The notes beneath the pieces were generated by a model. That model was not told the origin of the DNA and ran no database searches. It saw nothing but the letters and a program-made list of their open reading frames with translations. Both the position numbers and the translations under genes were made by a program. Of a stretch of DNA of 17,631 nucleotides, positions 1-6,768 are shown piece after piece. Numbering within the stretch: the first letter of the stretch is position 1; each line of letters begins with the position of its first letter. Source of the DNA: Leptofilum sp050292445 (GTDB taxonomy: Bacteria; Chloroflexota; Anaerolineae; Promineifilales; Promineifilaceae); the NCBI GenBank assembly GCA_050292445.1, contig JBNKLQ010000119.1, positions 1 through 17,631 on the forward strand, in the 5' to 3' direction.

Positions 1-319
1 CAACTGACGCTCGTCCTAAAAAGAAGCTCTGCGTCGTCGCGCCGAAGTCGATCATCACTTCTTCAAAGTTGAAGTTGTCGGGCCGTGACCCATTGAGACC
101 GGGGGCATTGCTGAAAAAGTCGTACACAAGGGAACGGCCGTTACTCGGATCATAAATATGCGCCACACCGCTGCCACCCAAATGCACCACGCCAATTTCG
201 GCAATGAAAGAGGCAAACGCAGCGGCCACGGCTGCATCAACCGCATTGCCCCCTGCCTGCAAAATTTGTTGTCCGGCAACGGCCGTTTGGGTATCCCCGG
301 CAGCAATCACTCCTCGCAT
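1..319 (-). CDS. Gamma-glutamyltransferase family protein, N-terminal part (cut by left window edge)
   Basis: The reading frame starts at the ATG at 319-317 and stays open for 106 codons to the window edge, so the 3' part is missing. The N-terminus reads like the Ntn-hydrolase gamma-glutamyltransferase family: residues near 21-30 carry the typical LQAGGNAVDAAVAAA pattern, followed by a glycine-rich stretch (HLGGSG) and a beta strand ending in YDP. Family members cleave or transfer gamma-glutamyl groups after autoprocessing at a threonine around the middle of the proprotein; that residue lies outside the window, so activity cannot be judged. No signal peptide is visible at this start. AGGAG lies 8 bases upstream, and the alternative ATG at 323-321 is out of frame. 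It lies about 260 bases downstream of the tandem aldolase on the same strand; a link to sugar metabolism is not evident. Confidence 0.8.
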   Translation of the reverse strand, partial: MRGVIAAGDTQTAVAGQQILQAGGNAVDAAVAAAFASFIAEIGVVHLGGSGVAHIYDPSNGRSLVYDFFSNAPGLNGSRPDNFNFEEVMIDFGATTQSFFLGRASV

Positions 320-345
320 TCATTCAACTCCTATCACTTGGGAGT

Positions 346-441
346 AAACCTGACAGGTTCCCAAAACGTGCTTGAAATGAAGCTAATTGAGTATGGCAAA
401 GAACCATTTTAGCTAGATTTTGTCGTGAACCTGTCAGGTTT
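346..441. repeat. Paired AACCTGWCAGGTT palindromes upstream of the gamma-glutamyltransferase
   Basis: Two near-palindromic 13-mers, AACCTGACAGGTT (347-359) and AACCTGTCAGGTT (428-440), are inverted copies of each other. With flanks they form a 15-base perfect inverted repeat (346-360 against 427-441) around 66 bases of AT-rich DNA. The same core returns as a hairpin at 11568-11593, so it is a repeat family and not a single operator. It could act as a regulatory stem in the leader of the gamma-glutamyltransferase or be a mobile palindrome. Confidence 0.7.
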
Positions 442-513
442 TGCTAACTCCAAACTTAGATTATTCAAAGCGTATAGTTTACCCGACTTTGGGGGTGTTG
501 GCTTGCCTGAGGC

Positions 514-546
514 AGATTGGTCCAATCTTTAAGATTGGACCAATCT
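514..546. repeat. ATTGGWCCAAT-type palindrome, downstream of the tandem aldolase
   Basis: Two 16-base units of form AGATTGGWCCAATCTT sit head to tail (514-529 and 531-546 with one central T), giving a near-perfect 33-base palindrome able to form a long hairpin. It lies 32 bases past the stop of the minus-strand tandem aldolase and could terminate or stabilise that transcript. There is no clear T-run on the minus strand, so a classical intrinsic terminator is not certain. A sister copy with a T-run lies at 16710-16746. Confidence 0.7.
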
Positions 547-578
547 TGAGGTTAAAAAGGAGAGAACCCTTAGATTCT

Positions 579-1865
579 TTAGGTGAGGTTGAACGCTTTT
601 TCCAGGGCAAGAATATCATCCTGGCCGATGGGGACCAGCGGGCCGATGGTAGAAGTGTTAATCAGAGAACGAGCGCTGTACTCGGCCACTTCCAGGCGGT
701 CGAACGTTTGCAGAATGTTTTGCCCGACCACCAGGCAGGAGTCGTTTTCGATGATGAGGACGGGGGTTTGTGAGGAAACGGCCGTAGCAATCTCATCGGG
801 CGCGGTGTACTGTGCGCCATGCGGAATTTGGGGAATGCTGCGCAGTAAAATGTAGCTTTCAGGAATGGTGCGCGTGTCAAAGTGGCTGGCGGAGATGGCA
901 AAGGCCATCACGCTGGGAGACTGCGCCAAAATGATGCAGTTGATCCCTGGATGCTGCGCATAAATAGCCTGGTGCAGCCGCACCGAGCGGCTGGGCAATT
1001 TCCCCTGTTCCCGTTCCCCATTGCGAATCAAAACCAAATCCTCAATATCCAAATTGCGCCGGTCCTGGCCCGTGGGCGTGATGAGGAAGCTGTTTTCATC
1101 CACGCGGGCCGAAGCCACCCCTTCTGTGCTGATCATTAGCTGCCGGTCGTAGGCGCGGTGGATGATGTCGATAAGCTGCTGGCGCAGTTCCCGCTCGCGG
1201 CTGCTGTGACCAGTGGGTGCAAATTCTGGCAGCTCGTGGTTGCGAGCATCAAATGGGGCCAATTGTTCAGACGTCAGGCTGTTGACTTCACCCAAGCCTT
1301 TGGCCTGCATTAAGGTGCGGGCGCAAAAGTCTAGCGTTTCCAACCGCTGGAAGGCGTCTAGCAGGCTGTGACTGCCTGTTACAATGCCATGATTTTCCAG
1401 CAAAACCACATCATAGCCGTCGCCAAACGTGTTGGCGATGACGGTGCCCAACTGCTCGCTGCCGGTGAGGGCGTATGGCGCGTAACCCACCGGGCCGCAG
1501 ACGCGCTGCGCCTGGGGGATGATGCTCGTGTCCGGTATTTCGCGGGCGATGCTGAACGAAACCAGCGCCGGGGGGTGGGCATGCACAATGGCGCGCAGGT
1601 CGGGCCGCTGTTGGTAAATGGCCACATGGAAGGGATATTCCGAGGAGGGGCGGTGCGGGCCTTCGATACGGCCGTCTGCCCGCACACACATAATGTCTTT
1701 GGGGGCTAAATTTCCTTTGTCTACGGCTGCCGGAGTAATCCAAATATCGCCGTTTTCGTCTTTAATGGAGAGGTTCCCACCTGAAAGCGTGGTCATGCCG
1801 CTGTGGTAAATGCGGTTCATGATGTTGACCAGCTGGTCACGCGGATGGAGTAAATCAAAATTCAT
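579..1865 (-). CDS. Tandem class II aldolase/adducin protein with a degenerate C-terminal domain
   Basis: The 428-residue protein holds two class II aldolase (FucA/AraD/adducin fold) domains in tandem, about residues 5-190 and 225-405; family enzymes normally have one domain of about 210-240 residues. The first looks catalytic: SGGN at 28-31 for phosphate binding, Glu76 as likely acid/base, and His95, His97 (HAHP) and His159 (ENHG) as the zinc ligands. In the second, HAHP is replaced by AQSP (314-317) and ENHG by ENDS (373-376), and the SSE motif is absent, so zinc binding and catalysis there are probably lost. Known family reactions cleave L-fuculose-, L-rhamnulose- or related ketose-phosphates to dihydroxyacetone phosphate plus an aldehyde, or epimerise ribulose phosphate; the substrate here is unknown. 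The Shine-Dalgarno is weak (AAGAGA, about 10 bases before ATG). It is separated from the fuc genes by a 296-base repeat-rich gap, so it may be a separate transcription unit. Confidence 0.85.
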   Translation of the reverse strand: MNFDLLHPRDQLVNIMNRIYHSGMTTLSGGNLSIKDENGDIWITPAAVDKGNLAPKDIMCVRADGRIEGPHRPSSEYPFHVAIYQQRPDLRAIVHAHPPALVSFSIAREIPDTSIIPQAQRVCGPVGYAPYALTGSEQLGTVIANTFGDGYDVVLLENHGIVTGSHSLLDAFQRLETLDFCARTLMQAKGLGEVNSLTSEQLAPFDARNHELPEFAPTGHSSRERELRQQLIDIIHRAYDRQLMISTEGVASARVDENSFLITPTGQDRRNLDIEDLVLIRNGEREQGKLPSRSVRLHQAIYAQHPGINCIILAQSPSVMAFAISASHFDTRTIPESYILLRSIPQIPHGAQYTAPDEIATAVSSQTPVLIIENDSCLVVGQNILQTFDRLEVAEYSARSLINTSTIGPLVPIGQDDILALEKAFNLT

Positions 1866-1906
1866 AAGGTTTATATCTCTTTTTTGGTCTTCATCAATTA
1901 GTGTCT

Positions 1907-1918
1907 AAAAAATTTTTT
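1907..1918. other. A6T6 tract in the leader of the tandem aldolase
   Basis: A perfect AAAAAATTTTTT palindrome lies about 42 bases upstream of the aldolase start. Tracts like this bend DNA and sometimes form part of promoters, but no convincing -35/-10 pair was found beside it. Confidence 0.3.
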
Positions 1919-1930
1919 GAAATCTCAATT

Positions 1931-2031
1931 TGTCATTCCCGCGCAGGCGGGAATCCATTTGGTTTTTACATTATACAATTCTGGATGCCTGCCAGCGCAG
2001 AGCCTGCCCCGCGAAGGCGTGGAGCATGACA
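1931..2031. repeat. CATTCCCGC-type hairpin element with short terminal inverted repeats
   Basis: TGTCATTCC at the left end contains a perfect 8-bp hairpin, ATTCCCGC (1935-1942) and GCGGGAAT (1947-1954) with loop GCAG. About 100 bases away, ATGACA (2026-2031) mirrors the left-end TGTCAT (1931-1936), and TGGATGCC (1983-1990) partly mirrors GGAATCCA inside the left arm. This resembles the small non-coding ATTCCC...GGGAAT repeats scattered through many bacterial genomes (for example the Neisseria dRS3 type). The right arm is degenerate. It carries no gene. Confidence 0.5.
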
Positions 2032-2083
2032 GTTATTGTCTTGGAAGTTTGTCAAGGACACTATTTAGCGAAGAACCGAAATG

Positions 2084-2153
2084 GGACACAGATTGTCACA
2101 GATAAACACGGATTTGCTTCTCCTATCTGTGTAATCTGCGTTTATCTGTGTCC
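2084..2153. repeat. ACACAGAT-type imperfect inverted repeat after the rhamnulokinase-family gene
   Basis: Left arm 2084-2113 begins GGACACAGAT and right arm 2125-2153 ends ATCTGTGTCC; the outer 10 bases match perfectly as an inverted repeat and the inside is a series of degenerate CACAGAT and ATCTGTG units. It starts 8 bases past the kinase stop codon, so it may also act as a 3' structure of the fuc transcript, though no T-run follows on the minus strand. With the neighbouring CATTCCCGC element it fills most of the 1866-2161 gap, in which no gene is seen. Confidence 0.55.
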
Positions 2154-2161
2154 TACATTCT

Positions 2162-3607
2162 TCATCTTGTTATTAAGGTCAAGTATCGTTGATGGGCTTC
2201 TTGCCAGACGGCCGTTTCCCTTTCATCTGGTTCATACCGCTGCCAGGGAGCCATGTTGGCCACCAAATTGCGCCCCTCGGCAATGTTTTGCAGTTCGCCC
2301 AGGGCAATCAACTGCACCAGCGCGTTGCCAATGACCGTCGCTTCAATCGGTCCGGCAATGACCGGGCGATTGGTGGCGTTGGCTGCCATCTGGTTCAGCA
2401 GCTCATTCTGAATGCCGCCCCCTACAATATGTACCACATCCACTGTCCGATGGGAAACAGCCAACAACTCCTCTAATGTATGCCGGTAACCCAAAGCCAG
2501 GCTCTCCAGCACCGTACGAATGATGGCTCCCGGTGACTGCGGCACTGGCTGTTTGGTGCGAGTGCAAAAATCCTGCACCAATTGAGGATGGTCGCCCGGC
2601 GGCAAGAAGCTGGCGTCGTTGATGTTAATGAGTGAGCGCAGCGGCGGCTCAGCACGGGCCAGTTCCACCAATTGGGCGTAAGAAAACGAGTGGCCTTGCT
2701 GCTGCCACGTCTTGCGGCACTGCTGCACAAGCCACAGCCCCATCAAGTTTTGCAGCAGGCGCACGGTGCCGTACACGCCACCTTCATTGGTGACGTTGGC
2801 TGCCAACGCTGCCTCGCTAACGATGGGCTGATGCGTTTCCAGGCCAAACAGGCTCCAGGTGCCGCTGCTGAGGTAGGCGTAGTTTTCAGTCTGGGCGGGA
2901 ACGGCCGCAACGGCGCTGGCCGTATCGTGCCCGCCCACGGCAAACACGGGGATGCCGTCAAATCTGCCCAGCCGGGTTCCGGCATCGACAATCGGCGGCA
3001 AAATATGGCGGGGGATGTTTAGCTTGCCCAACAGGTCGTTGGCCCACTGGCGGGTTTGCACGTCCAGCATCTGGCTGGTGCTGGCGATGCTGTGTTCGGC
3101 GGTCTTTTCACCGCTCAGCCAATAGCTGATCAAATCAGGGGTGAACAGCAGCGTGTCGGCCAAGCTGAGCAATGGTGAATCTTCAGCGACCAAACTCATG
3201 AGTTGGTAAAGTGTGTTGTAGCGGGCAAACTGGATGCCGGTGGTGGTGAACACTTCATGCTGTGGCACCTGGGCAAACACAGCGTCCATCATGCCTTCGG
3301 TGCGGTCGTCGCGGTAACAAACGGGGTTGCTCAGGAGACGGCCGTTCTTATCCAACAGCCCAAAATCCACCCCCCAGGTATCTACACCGATGCCCGCAGG
3401 ATTGTAATGTTCCCCTTTGCCGATGCCGGTTTGAATCTCGGCCCACAGCCGCAGAATGTCCCAGTACAGTGTGCCGTGTACTGTAACCGGACCGTTAGGG
3501 AAGCGGTGCAGTTCCTCTAGTTCCAGCTGACGGCCGTCGAAGTGGACGGCCATCACCCGACCCGATTCGGCACCCAGGTCAACGGCGAGGACGGTTTTCT
3601 GTGACAT
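2162..3607 (-). CDS. rhaB: Rhamnulokinase-family (FGGY) sugar kinase, likely L-fuculokinase
   Basis: This 481-residue protein follows Escherichia coli RhaB along its whole length. Visible motifs are DLGAESGRV at 10-18 (ATP phosphate loop), DTWGVDF at 76-82 (sugar-binding loop), the SGIQF-like segment TGIQF near 123-127, catalytic Asp228 in GGHDTASA, and SSGTWS at 247-252. Such enzymes phosphorylate a 6-deoxy-ketohexose at O1 using ATP. The family points to L-rhamnulose, but the neighbours are fucose genes and no rhamnose isomerase is in the window; RhaB-like proteins serve as fuculokinases in some bacteria, so L-fuculose is the more likely substrate (inference from context). The start follows fucA by 12 bases with GAGGG 5 bases before ATG, implying co-transcription. 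The symbol names the family, not a proven substrate. Confidence 0.88.
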   Translation of the reverse strand: MSQKTVLAVDLGAESGRVMAVHFDGRQLELEELHRFPNGPVTVHGTLYWDILRLWAEIQTGIGKGEHYNPAGIGVDTWGVDFGLLDKNGRLLSNPVCYRDDRTEGMMDAVFAQVPQHEVFTTTGIQFARYNTLYQLMSLVAEDSPLLSLADTLLFTPDLISYWLSGEKTAEHSIASTSQMLDVQTRQWANDLLGKLNIPRHILPPIVDAGTRLGRFDGIPVFAVGGHDTASAVAAVPAQTENYAYLSSGTWSLFGLETHQPIVSEAALAANVTNEGGVYGTVRLLQNLMGLWLVQQCRKTWQQQGHSFSYAQLVELARAEPPLRSLININDASFLPPGDHPQLVQDFCTRTKQPVPQSPGAIIRTVLESLALGYRHTLEELLAVSHRTVDVVHIVGGGIQNELLNQMAANATNRPVIAGPIEATVIGNALVQLIALGELQNIAEGRNLVANMAPWQRYEPDERETAVWQEAHQRYLTLITR

Positions 3608-3619
3608 GATTCCCTCTTT

Positions 3620-4339
3620 TTACACAGGCTCGAAGTACAGACTTTCCAATGAACTGTTGATGCCAGGAGCGCCAAACAGGGGCAAACTGCGTGTGTGCAT
3701 GGTATTGCCCAGGTTTCTAACATCCTGCTGGCTCAGTTCCTTGATCTCGCCAACGGCTAATGCCTGCAAAATGGACTTGGCGCTTATCTCCAGCAGCTCA
3801 ACCAGCATGAGCGTCTCCTTGATGCCGCCACGGGACATCGTTACCAGGCCATGACTTTCCATTAAGAAACTGTTGTATTTGGGCAGGAATGGCACAAAAT
3901 TTTCTGCAAGCTGTTCTGTAAGCGGTTCGGCATATGGCACCAGTGGCACAGGCCCCACTTCAATGGCCGTCTCTGGGAAAATCGGCCGCATCAACCAGTT
4001 TTTATTGTGAGAAATTGCCAGGGCGCAAACATGCGGTCCGTGGCAATGAATAACGGAAACGACATCTGGCCGCAGCTGAAAGAACTTGAGGTACATAGGC
4101 GTTTCCCCTGTGGGCTTACGCTTACCCTCAACTACTTTCCCTTGCATGTTGATAAAAACCAAATCCTGAAGATCGATATCGCCCTTATACATTTTTGTGG
4201 GCGTAATCATGAGCAGATCGTCTTCCAGTCGCCATGCCAGGTTCCCGCCGCTGCTGGTCACAAATTGGGTCTCTGCCAGGCGATGACAGACCGCCATGAA
4301 CTCCCTGGCTTCGGCAGCGTGTTTCTCAATTTTCTTCAT
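3620..4339 (-). CDS. fucA: L-fuculose-1-phosphate aldolase-like class II aldolase
   Basis: A single-domain class II aldolase of 239 residues. SSGGN at 29-33 is the phosphate-binding loop, Glu79 in TGETP the likely acid/base, and His98 and His100 (HCHG) with His163 (ESHG) the zinc ligands. The expected reaction is reversible cleavage of L-fuculose 1-phosphate to dihydroxyacetone phosphate and L-lactaldehyde. The domain is slightly longer than E. coli FucA (215 residues), with an extended tail of about 30 residues. It lies 21 bases after fucU and 12 bases before the kinase, with GGAGAG 8 bases before ATG, so fucU-fucA-kinase look like one transcription unit. L-rhamnulose-1-phosphate or D-ribulose-1-phosphate are possible alternative substrates. 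Confidence 0.85.
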   Translation of the reverse strand: MKKIEKHAAEAREFMAVCHRLAETQFVTSSGGNLAWRLEDDLLMITPTKMYKGDIDLQDLVFINMQGKVVEGKRKPTGETPMYLKFFQLRPDVVSVIHCHGPHVCALAISHNKNWLMRPIFPETAIEVGPVPLVPYAEPLTEQLAENFVPFLPKYNSFLMESHGLVTMSRGGIKETLMLVELLEISAKSILQALAVGEIKELSQQDVRNLGNTMHTRSLPLFGAPGINSSLESLYFEPV

Positions 4340-4360
4340 CCCTACAACTCTCCAGTGGCT

Positions 4361-4795
4361 TCACGACAAGGGGGTCACGCCCTTTTTTAGAATGATATTG
4401 CCGTACTTGCGCGTTTCCCCGGTAAGCACGACGGCAAAGGCGTTTTTGGCTCGCTCGTAAAAGGCAAACCGCTCGATGAATTGAATTTGGGGAGCGTATG
4501 GTGCGTGACGCAAAATTGCTGCCCGATAATCTGATTCAACTTCTGAGTTTGGTTTGTCACCCGGAACACAAGCCATCATCACAACCGGGTCGTCTACATA
4601 GGTGTCTAGAGCAAACAAAGGCATAATGGCATCCAGTAAATCGGCAATTTTCAAGCCATCGGCCCGGATGACAAATTCATTGACGCTGTGACCGGGAAAG
4701 TGAGCGTCGGCCAGCACAATCTCATCACCGTGGCCCATCTGGTAAAGTGCAGCCAGCAGCTCAGGACTAAACAAGGGGGAAATTCCCTTTAACAT
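4361..4795 (-). CDS. fucU: L-fucose mutarotase, RbsD/FucU family
   Basis: The 144-residue protein matches FucU closely: MLKGISPL at the N-terminus, GHGDEIVLADAHFP at 21-34 with His22 as catalytic histidine, IRADG at 43-47, and FAFYERA (110-116) plus TGETRKYGN (125-133) at the C-terminus. It interconverts the alpha and beta anomers of L-fucose so that the isomerase receives its preferred anomer; it is cytoplasmic and usually decameric. GAGGTG stands 4 bases before ATG. It is the strongest marker, with fucI, that the imported sugar is L-fucose-like. It is separated from fucI by the TTTGCG inverted repeat. Confidence 0.93.
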   Translation of the reverse strand: MLKGISPLFSPELLAALYQMGHGDEIVLADAHFPGHSVNEFVIRADGLKIADLLDAIMPLFALDTYVDDPVVMMACVPGDKPNSEVESDYRAAILRHAPYAPQIQFIERFAFYERAKNAFAVVLTGETRKYGNIILKKGVTPLS

Positions 4796-4822
4796 AACTC
4801 ACCTCTAGAAACTGAAATTTTT

Positions 4823-4902
4823 TTGACGCAAAGAACGCAAAGTTTTATAAGGTGCAAAGGGAAATTGTGCCCATCCTTTGCCTCTTTGCGCCTTTGCGTC
4901 AA
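4823..4902. repeat. TTTGCG-type inverted repeat between fucI and fucU
   Basis: Left arm 4823-4842 (TTGACGCAAAGAACGCAAAG) is mirrored by right arm 4884-4902 (CTTTGCGCCTTTGCGTCAA), and the inner part repeats the theme (GCAAAGG against CCTTTGC). The structure occupies most of the 114-base gap between the fucI stop and the fucU start, so the mRNA can fold into a long imperfect stem there. It may separate fucI from fucU expression or protect transcript ends; repeats of this type also occur as dispersed intergenic elements. Confidence 0.65.
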
Positions 4903-4909
4903 GGTTGTT

Positions 4910-6706
4910 TTATCCGTATAGAGGCCCAAAATTAGCACAGGCGCGGAAGTCTGCGCCTTGTGGTTCCATCGCGCCAAAAGCGGCCCAGGCGTGTGGCCGG
5001 AACACGTTTTCCTCCGGCACGTTGTGCATGTAGACGGGAATGCGCAGCATAGCGGCCAGGCTGATCAGATCAGCGCCGATGTGGCCGTAGGAAATGGCCC
5101 CGTGGTTGGCACCCCAGTTGCTCATCACCGTGTACACATCGCGGAAAGGCCCGGTGCCTTCGGTGCGCGGTACAAACCAGGTGGTGGGCCAGGTGGGATT
5201 GGTGCGCTCATCCAGCACCTCATGCACCTCATCGGGCAAATCCACGCTCCAACCTTCGGCGATTTGCAGCGCCGGGCCTAAGCCTTTCACTAAGTTGAGG
5301 CGGCACATGGTCATGGGCATACCGCCACGCGTGCGGAATTTGGTGGACCAACCGCCGCCCCGGAAATATTCGGTCATGCCTGCGTGCCAGGTGGTGGCTT
5401 CCAGGCAGGCTTGGGCGTCTTCCGGCGTGATTTCCCACCACGGCTTCATGACTGGCTGGCCATCTTTTTCTTGTGCGCCAGTGCCGTCCAATGCTGCCGG
5501 GCCAGAGTTGATGAGGTGCAATATGCCGCCTACGGCCGTTCCTTCCAGTTCATAACCCGTAACCCGCTTCACCGCCTCTGGGCTCCAGTAGGTGCGCACA
5601 TCGGCAAAAATTTGGGCCGTGCCCGTGAGCAAATGGCCCAACAACATGCTCGCGCCGTTAAGCGCGTCATTTTCCGTGGCGACCATAAATGGCTGGCGGA
5701 TGCCGTTCCAATCAAACGAGGTGGTTAAAATCGCTTCCATGAAGTCGCCGTTGGCGAAGGTATCGGTCCACTGCCGCTGCCCCTGGAACCCCCCGGCGAT
5801 GGCGTTGTGGCCGTTGGCTTCTTCTTTAAAGCCCAATTCGGCCAGACGTGCATTGCCCACCATCAGGTCGCGGGCGATGAGGGCCATTTTGACCGATAAT
5901 TCCCAATCGGCGTCTTGCTGTTCGCGGCTGCGTTTGTGGGTGTCGTCGTTGTAATCTTGGCCTTCGGGGCAGTTGGCTTTGACCCAGGCCAGCGCTTTTT
6001 GGTACTCGTCGGGATCGTAAATGCCCTGGTTGATGCGCCGGGTGAATTCGGTCATGTCGATGGTTTCTACTCGCATCCCCAAATATTGCTCAAAAAAGGG
6101 CTGATCAACGATGGAGCCAGCGATGCCCATCGAGACACCGCCCATCGCCAGGTAGGATTGGCCGCGCATCGTGGCTACAGCCAATCCGGCGCGGGCGAAA
6201 CGCAGCAGTTTTTCCTGCACATCGGTGGGAATGGTGCTGTCGCCGATGTCCTGGACATCACGGCCGTATATGCTAAATGCGGGGAGTCCTTTCTGAGCAT
6301 GAGCTGCCATCACCGCTGCCAGATAAACCGCACCGGGTCGCTCCGTACCGTTGAAGCCCCAGACCGCTTTAGGGATGAGTGGGTCCATGTCCATCGTTTC
6401 GGAACCGTAGCACCAGGCGGGCGTGACGGTAATAGAGACGCCGACCCCTTCACGCGCAAATTTTACGGCCGTTTCCGCCGCCTCTTTCACCCCACCAATA
6501 CAGGTGTCGGCCACGACACACTCTACGGGCAGGCCATTGGCATGGCGCAGGTTTTCGCTGAGGAATTTAGCCACATTTGTTGCCATGTTCATGGTCGTTT
6601 CTTCTAAAGATTCGCGGACGCCGTGGTAACGGCCGTCAATCGTTGGCCGAATCCCAATTTTAGGCGGATCGCCAATCAGACGATTTTTTGGTTGATTCAT
6701 TTTCAT
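4910..6706 (-). CDS. fucI: L-fucose isomerase
   Basis: The 598-residue protein matches E. coli FucI (591 residues) along its full length, including KIGIRPTIDG (16-25), VRESLEE (30-36), WCYGSETMDMDP (98-109), NGTERPGAVYLAA (119-131) and the metal-site residues Glu345, Asp369 and His535 (equivalents of E337, D361 and H528). It is a manganese-dependent cytoplasmic aldose-ketose isomerase converting L-fucose to L-fuculose; the family also accepts D-arabinose, and L-galactose would be a structural analogue. The start at 6706 has GGAGG 9 bases upstream; the next ATG two codons later is less well placed. The extra N-terminal residues before KIGIRP are not unusual. Confidence 0.96.
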   Translation of the reverse strand: MKMNQPKNRLIGDPPKIGIRPTIDGRYHGVRESLEETTMNMATNVAKFLSENLRHANGLPVECVVADTCIGGVKEAAETAVKFAREGVGVSITVTPAWCYGSETMDMDPLIPKAVWGFNGTERPGAVYLAAVMAAHAQKGLPAFSIYGRDVQDIGDSTIPTDVQEKLLRFARAGLAVATMRGQSYLAMGGVSMGIAGSIVDQPFFEQYLGMRVETIDMTEFTRRINQGIYDPDEYQKALAWVKANCPEGQDYNDDTHKRSREQQDADWELSVKMALIARDLMVGNARLAELGFKEEANGHNAIAGGFQGQRQWTDTFANGDFMEAILTTSFDWNGIRQPFMVATENDALNGASMLLGHLLTGTAQIFADVRTYWSPEAVKRVTGYELEGTAVGGILHLINSGPAALDGTGAQEKDGQPVMKPWWEITPEDAQACLEATTWHAGMTEYFRGGGWSTKFRTRGGMPMTMCRLNLVKGLGPALQIAEGWSVDLPDEVHEVLDERTNPTWPTTWFVPRTEGTGPFRDVYTVMSNWGANHGAISYGHIGADLISLAAMLRIPVYMHNVPEENVFRPHAWAAFGAMEPQGADFRACANFGPLYG

Positions 6707-6728
6707 CGCAAAAAGCCTCCGTATTGGA

Positions 6729-6768
6729 AGCTGGAGCAGGAGAGATGCCTCTTGCTCTCCTGCCAGCT
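6729..6768 (-). promoter_or_regulatory. Intercistronic hairpin immediately after the epimerase stop codon
   Basis: Arms AGCTGGAGCAGGAGAG (6729-6744) and CTCTCCTGCCAGCT (6755-6768) pair over 14 bp with a 2-base bulge and a 10-base loop. The stem touches the epimerase stop codon (6769-6771) and ends a few bases before the fucI Shine-Dalgarno. There is no T-run, so RNA stabilisation or partial attenuation is more likely than termination. Confidence 0.6.

Noticed and set aside
347..440. Treating the AACCTGWCAGGTT pair as a CRISPR or direct-repeat array
   Set aside because: Only two copies, inverted to each other, with no spacer periodicity or cas genes.
1930..2334. 134-codon plus-strand frame through the repeat-rich gap
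   Set aside because: It translates repeat elements and the antisense of the kinase 3' end; no motif and no ribosome site.
5915..6607. 230-codon open frame on the plus strand
   Set aside because: It lies wholly antisense within fucI, which has full-length similarity to a known family; the frame has no recognisable domain.
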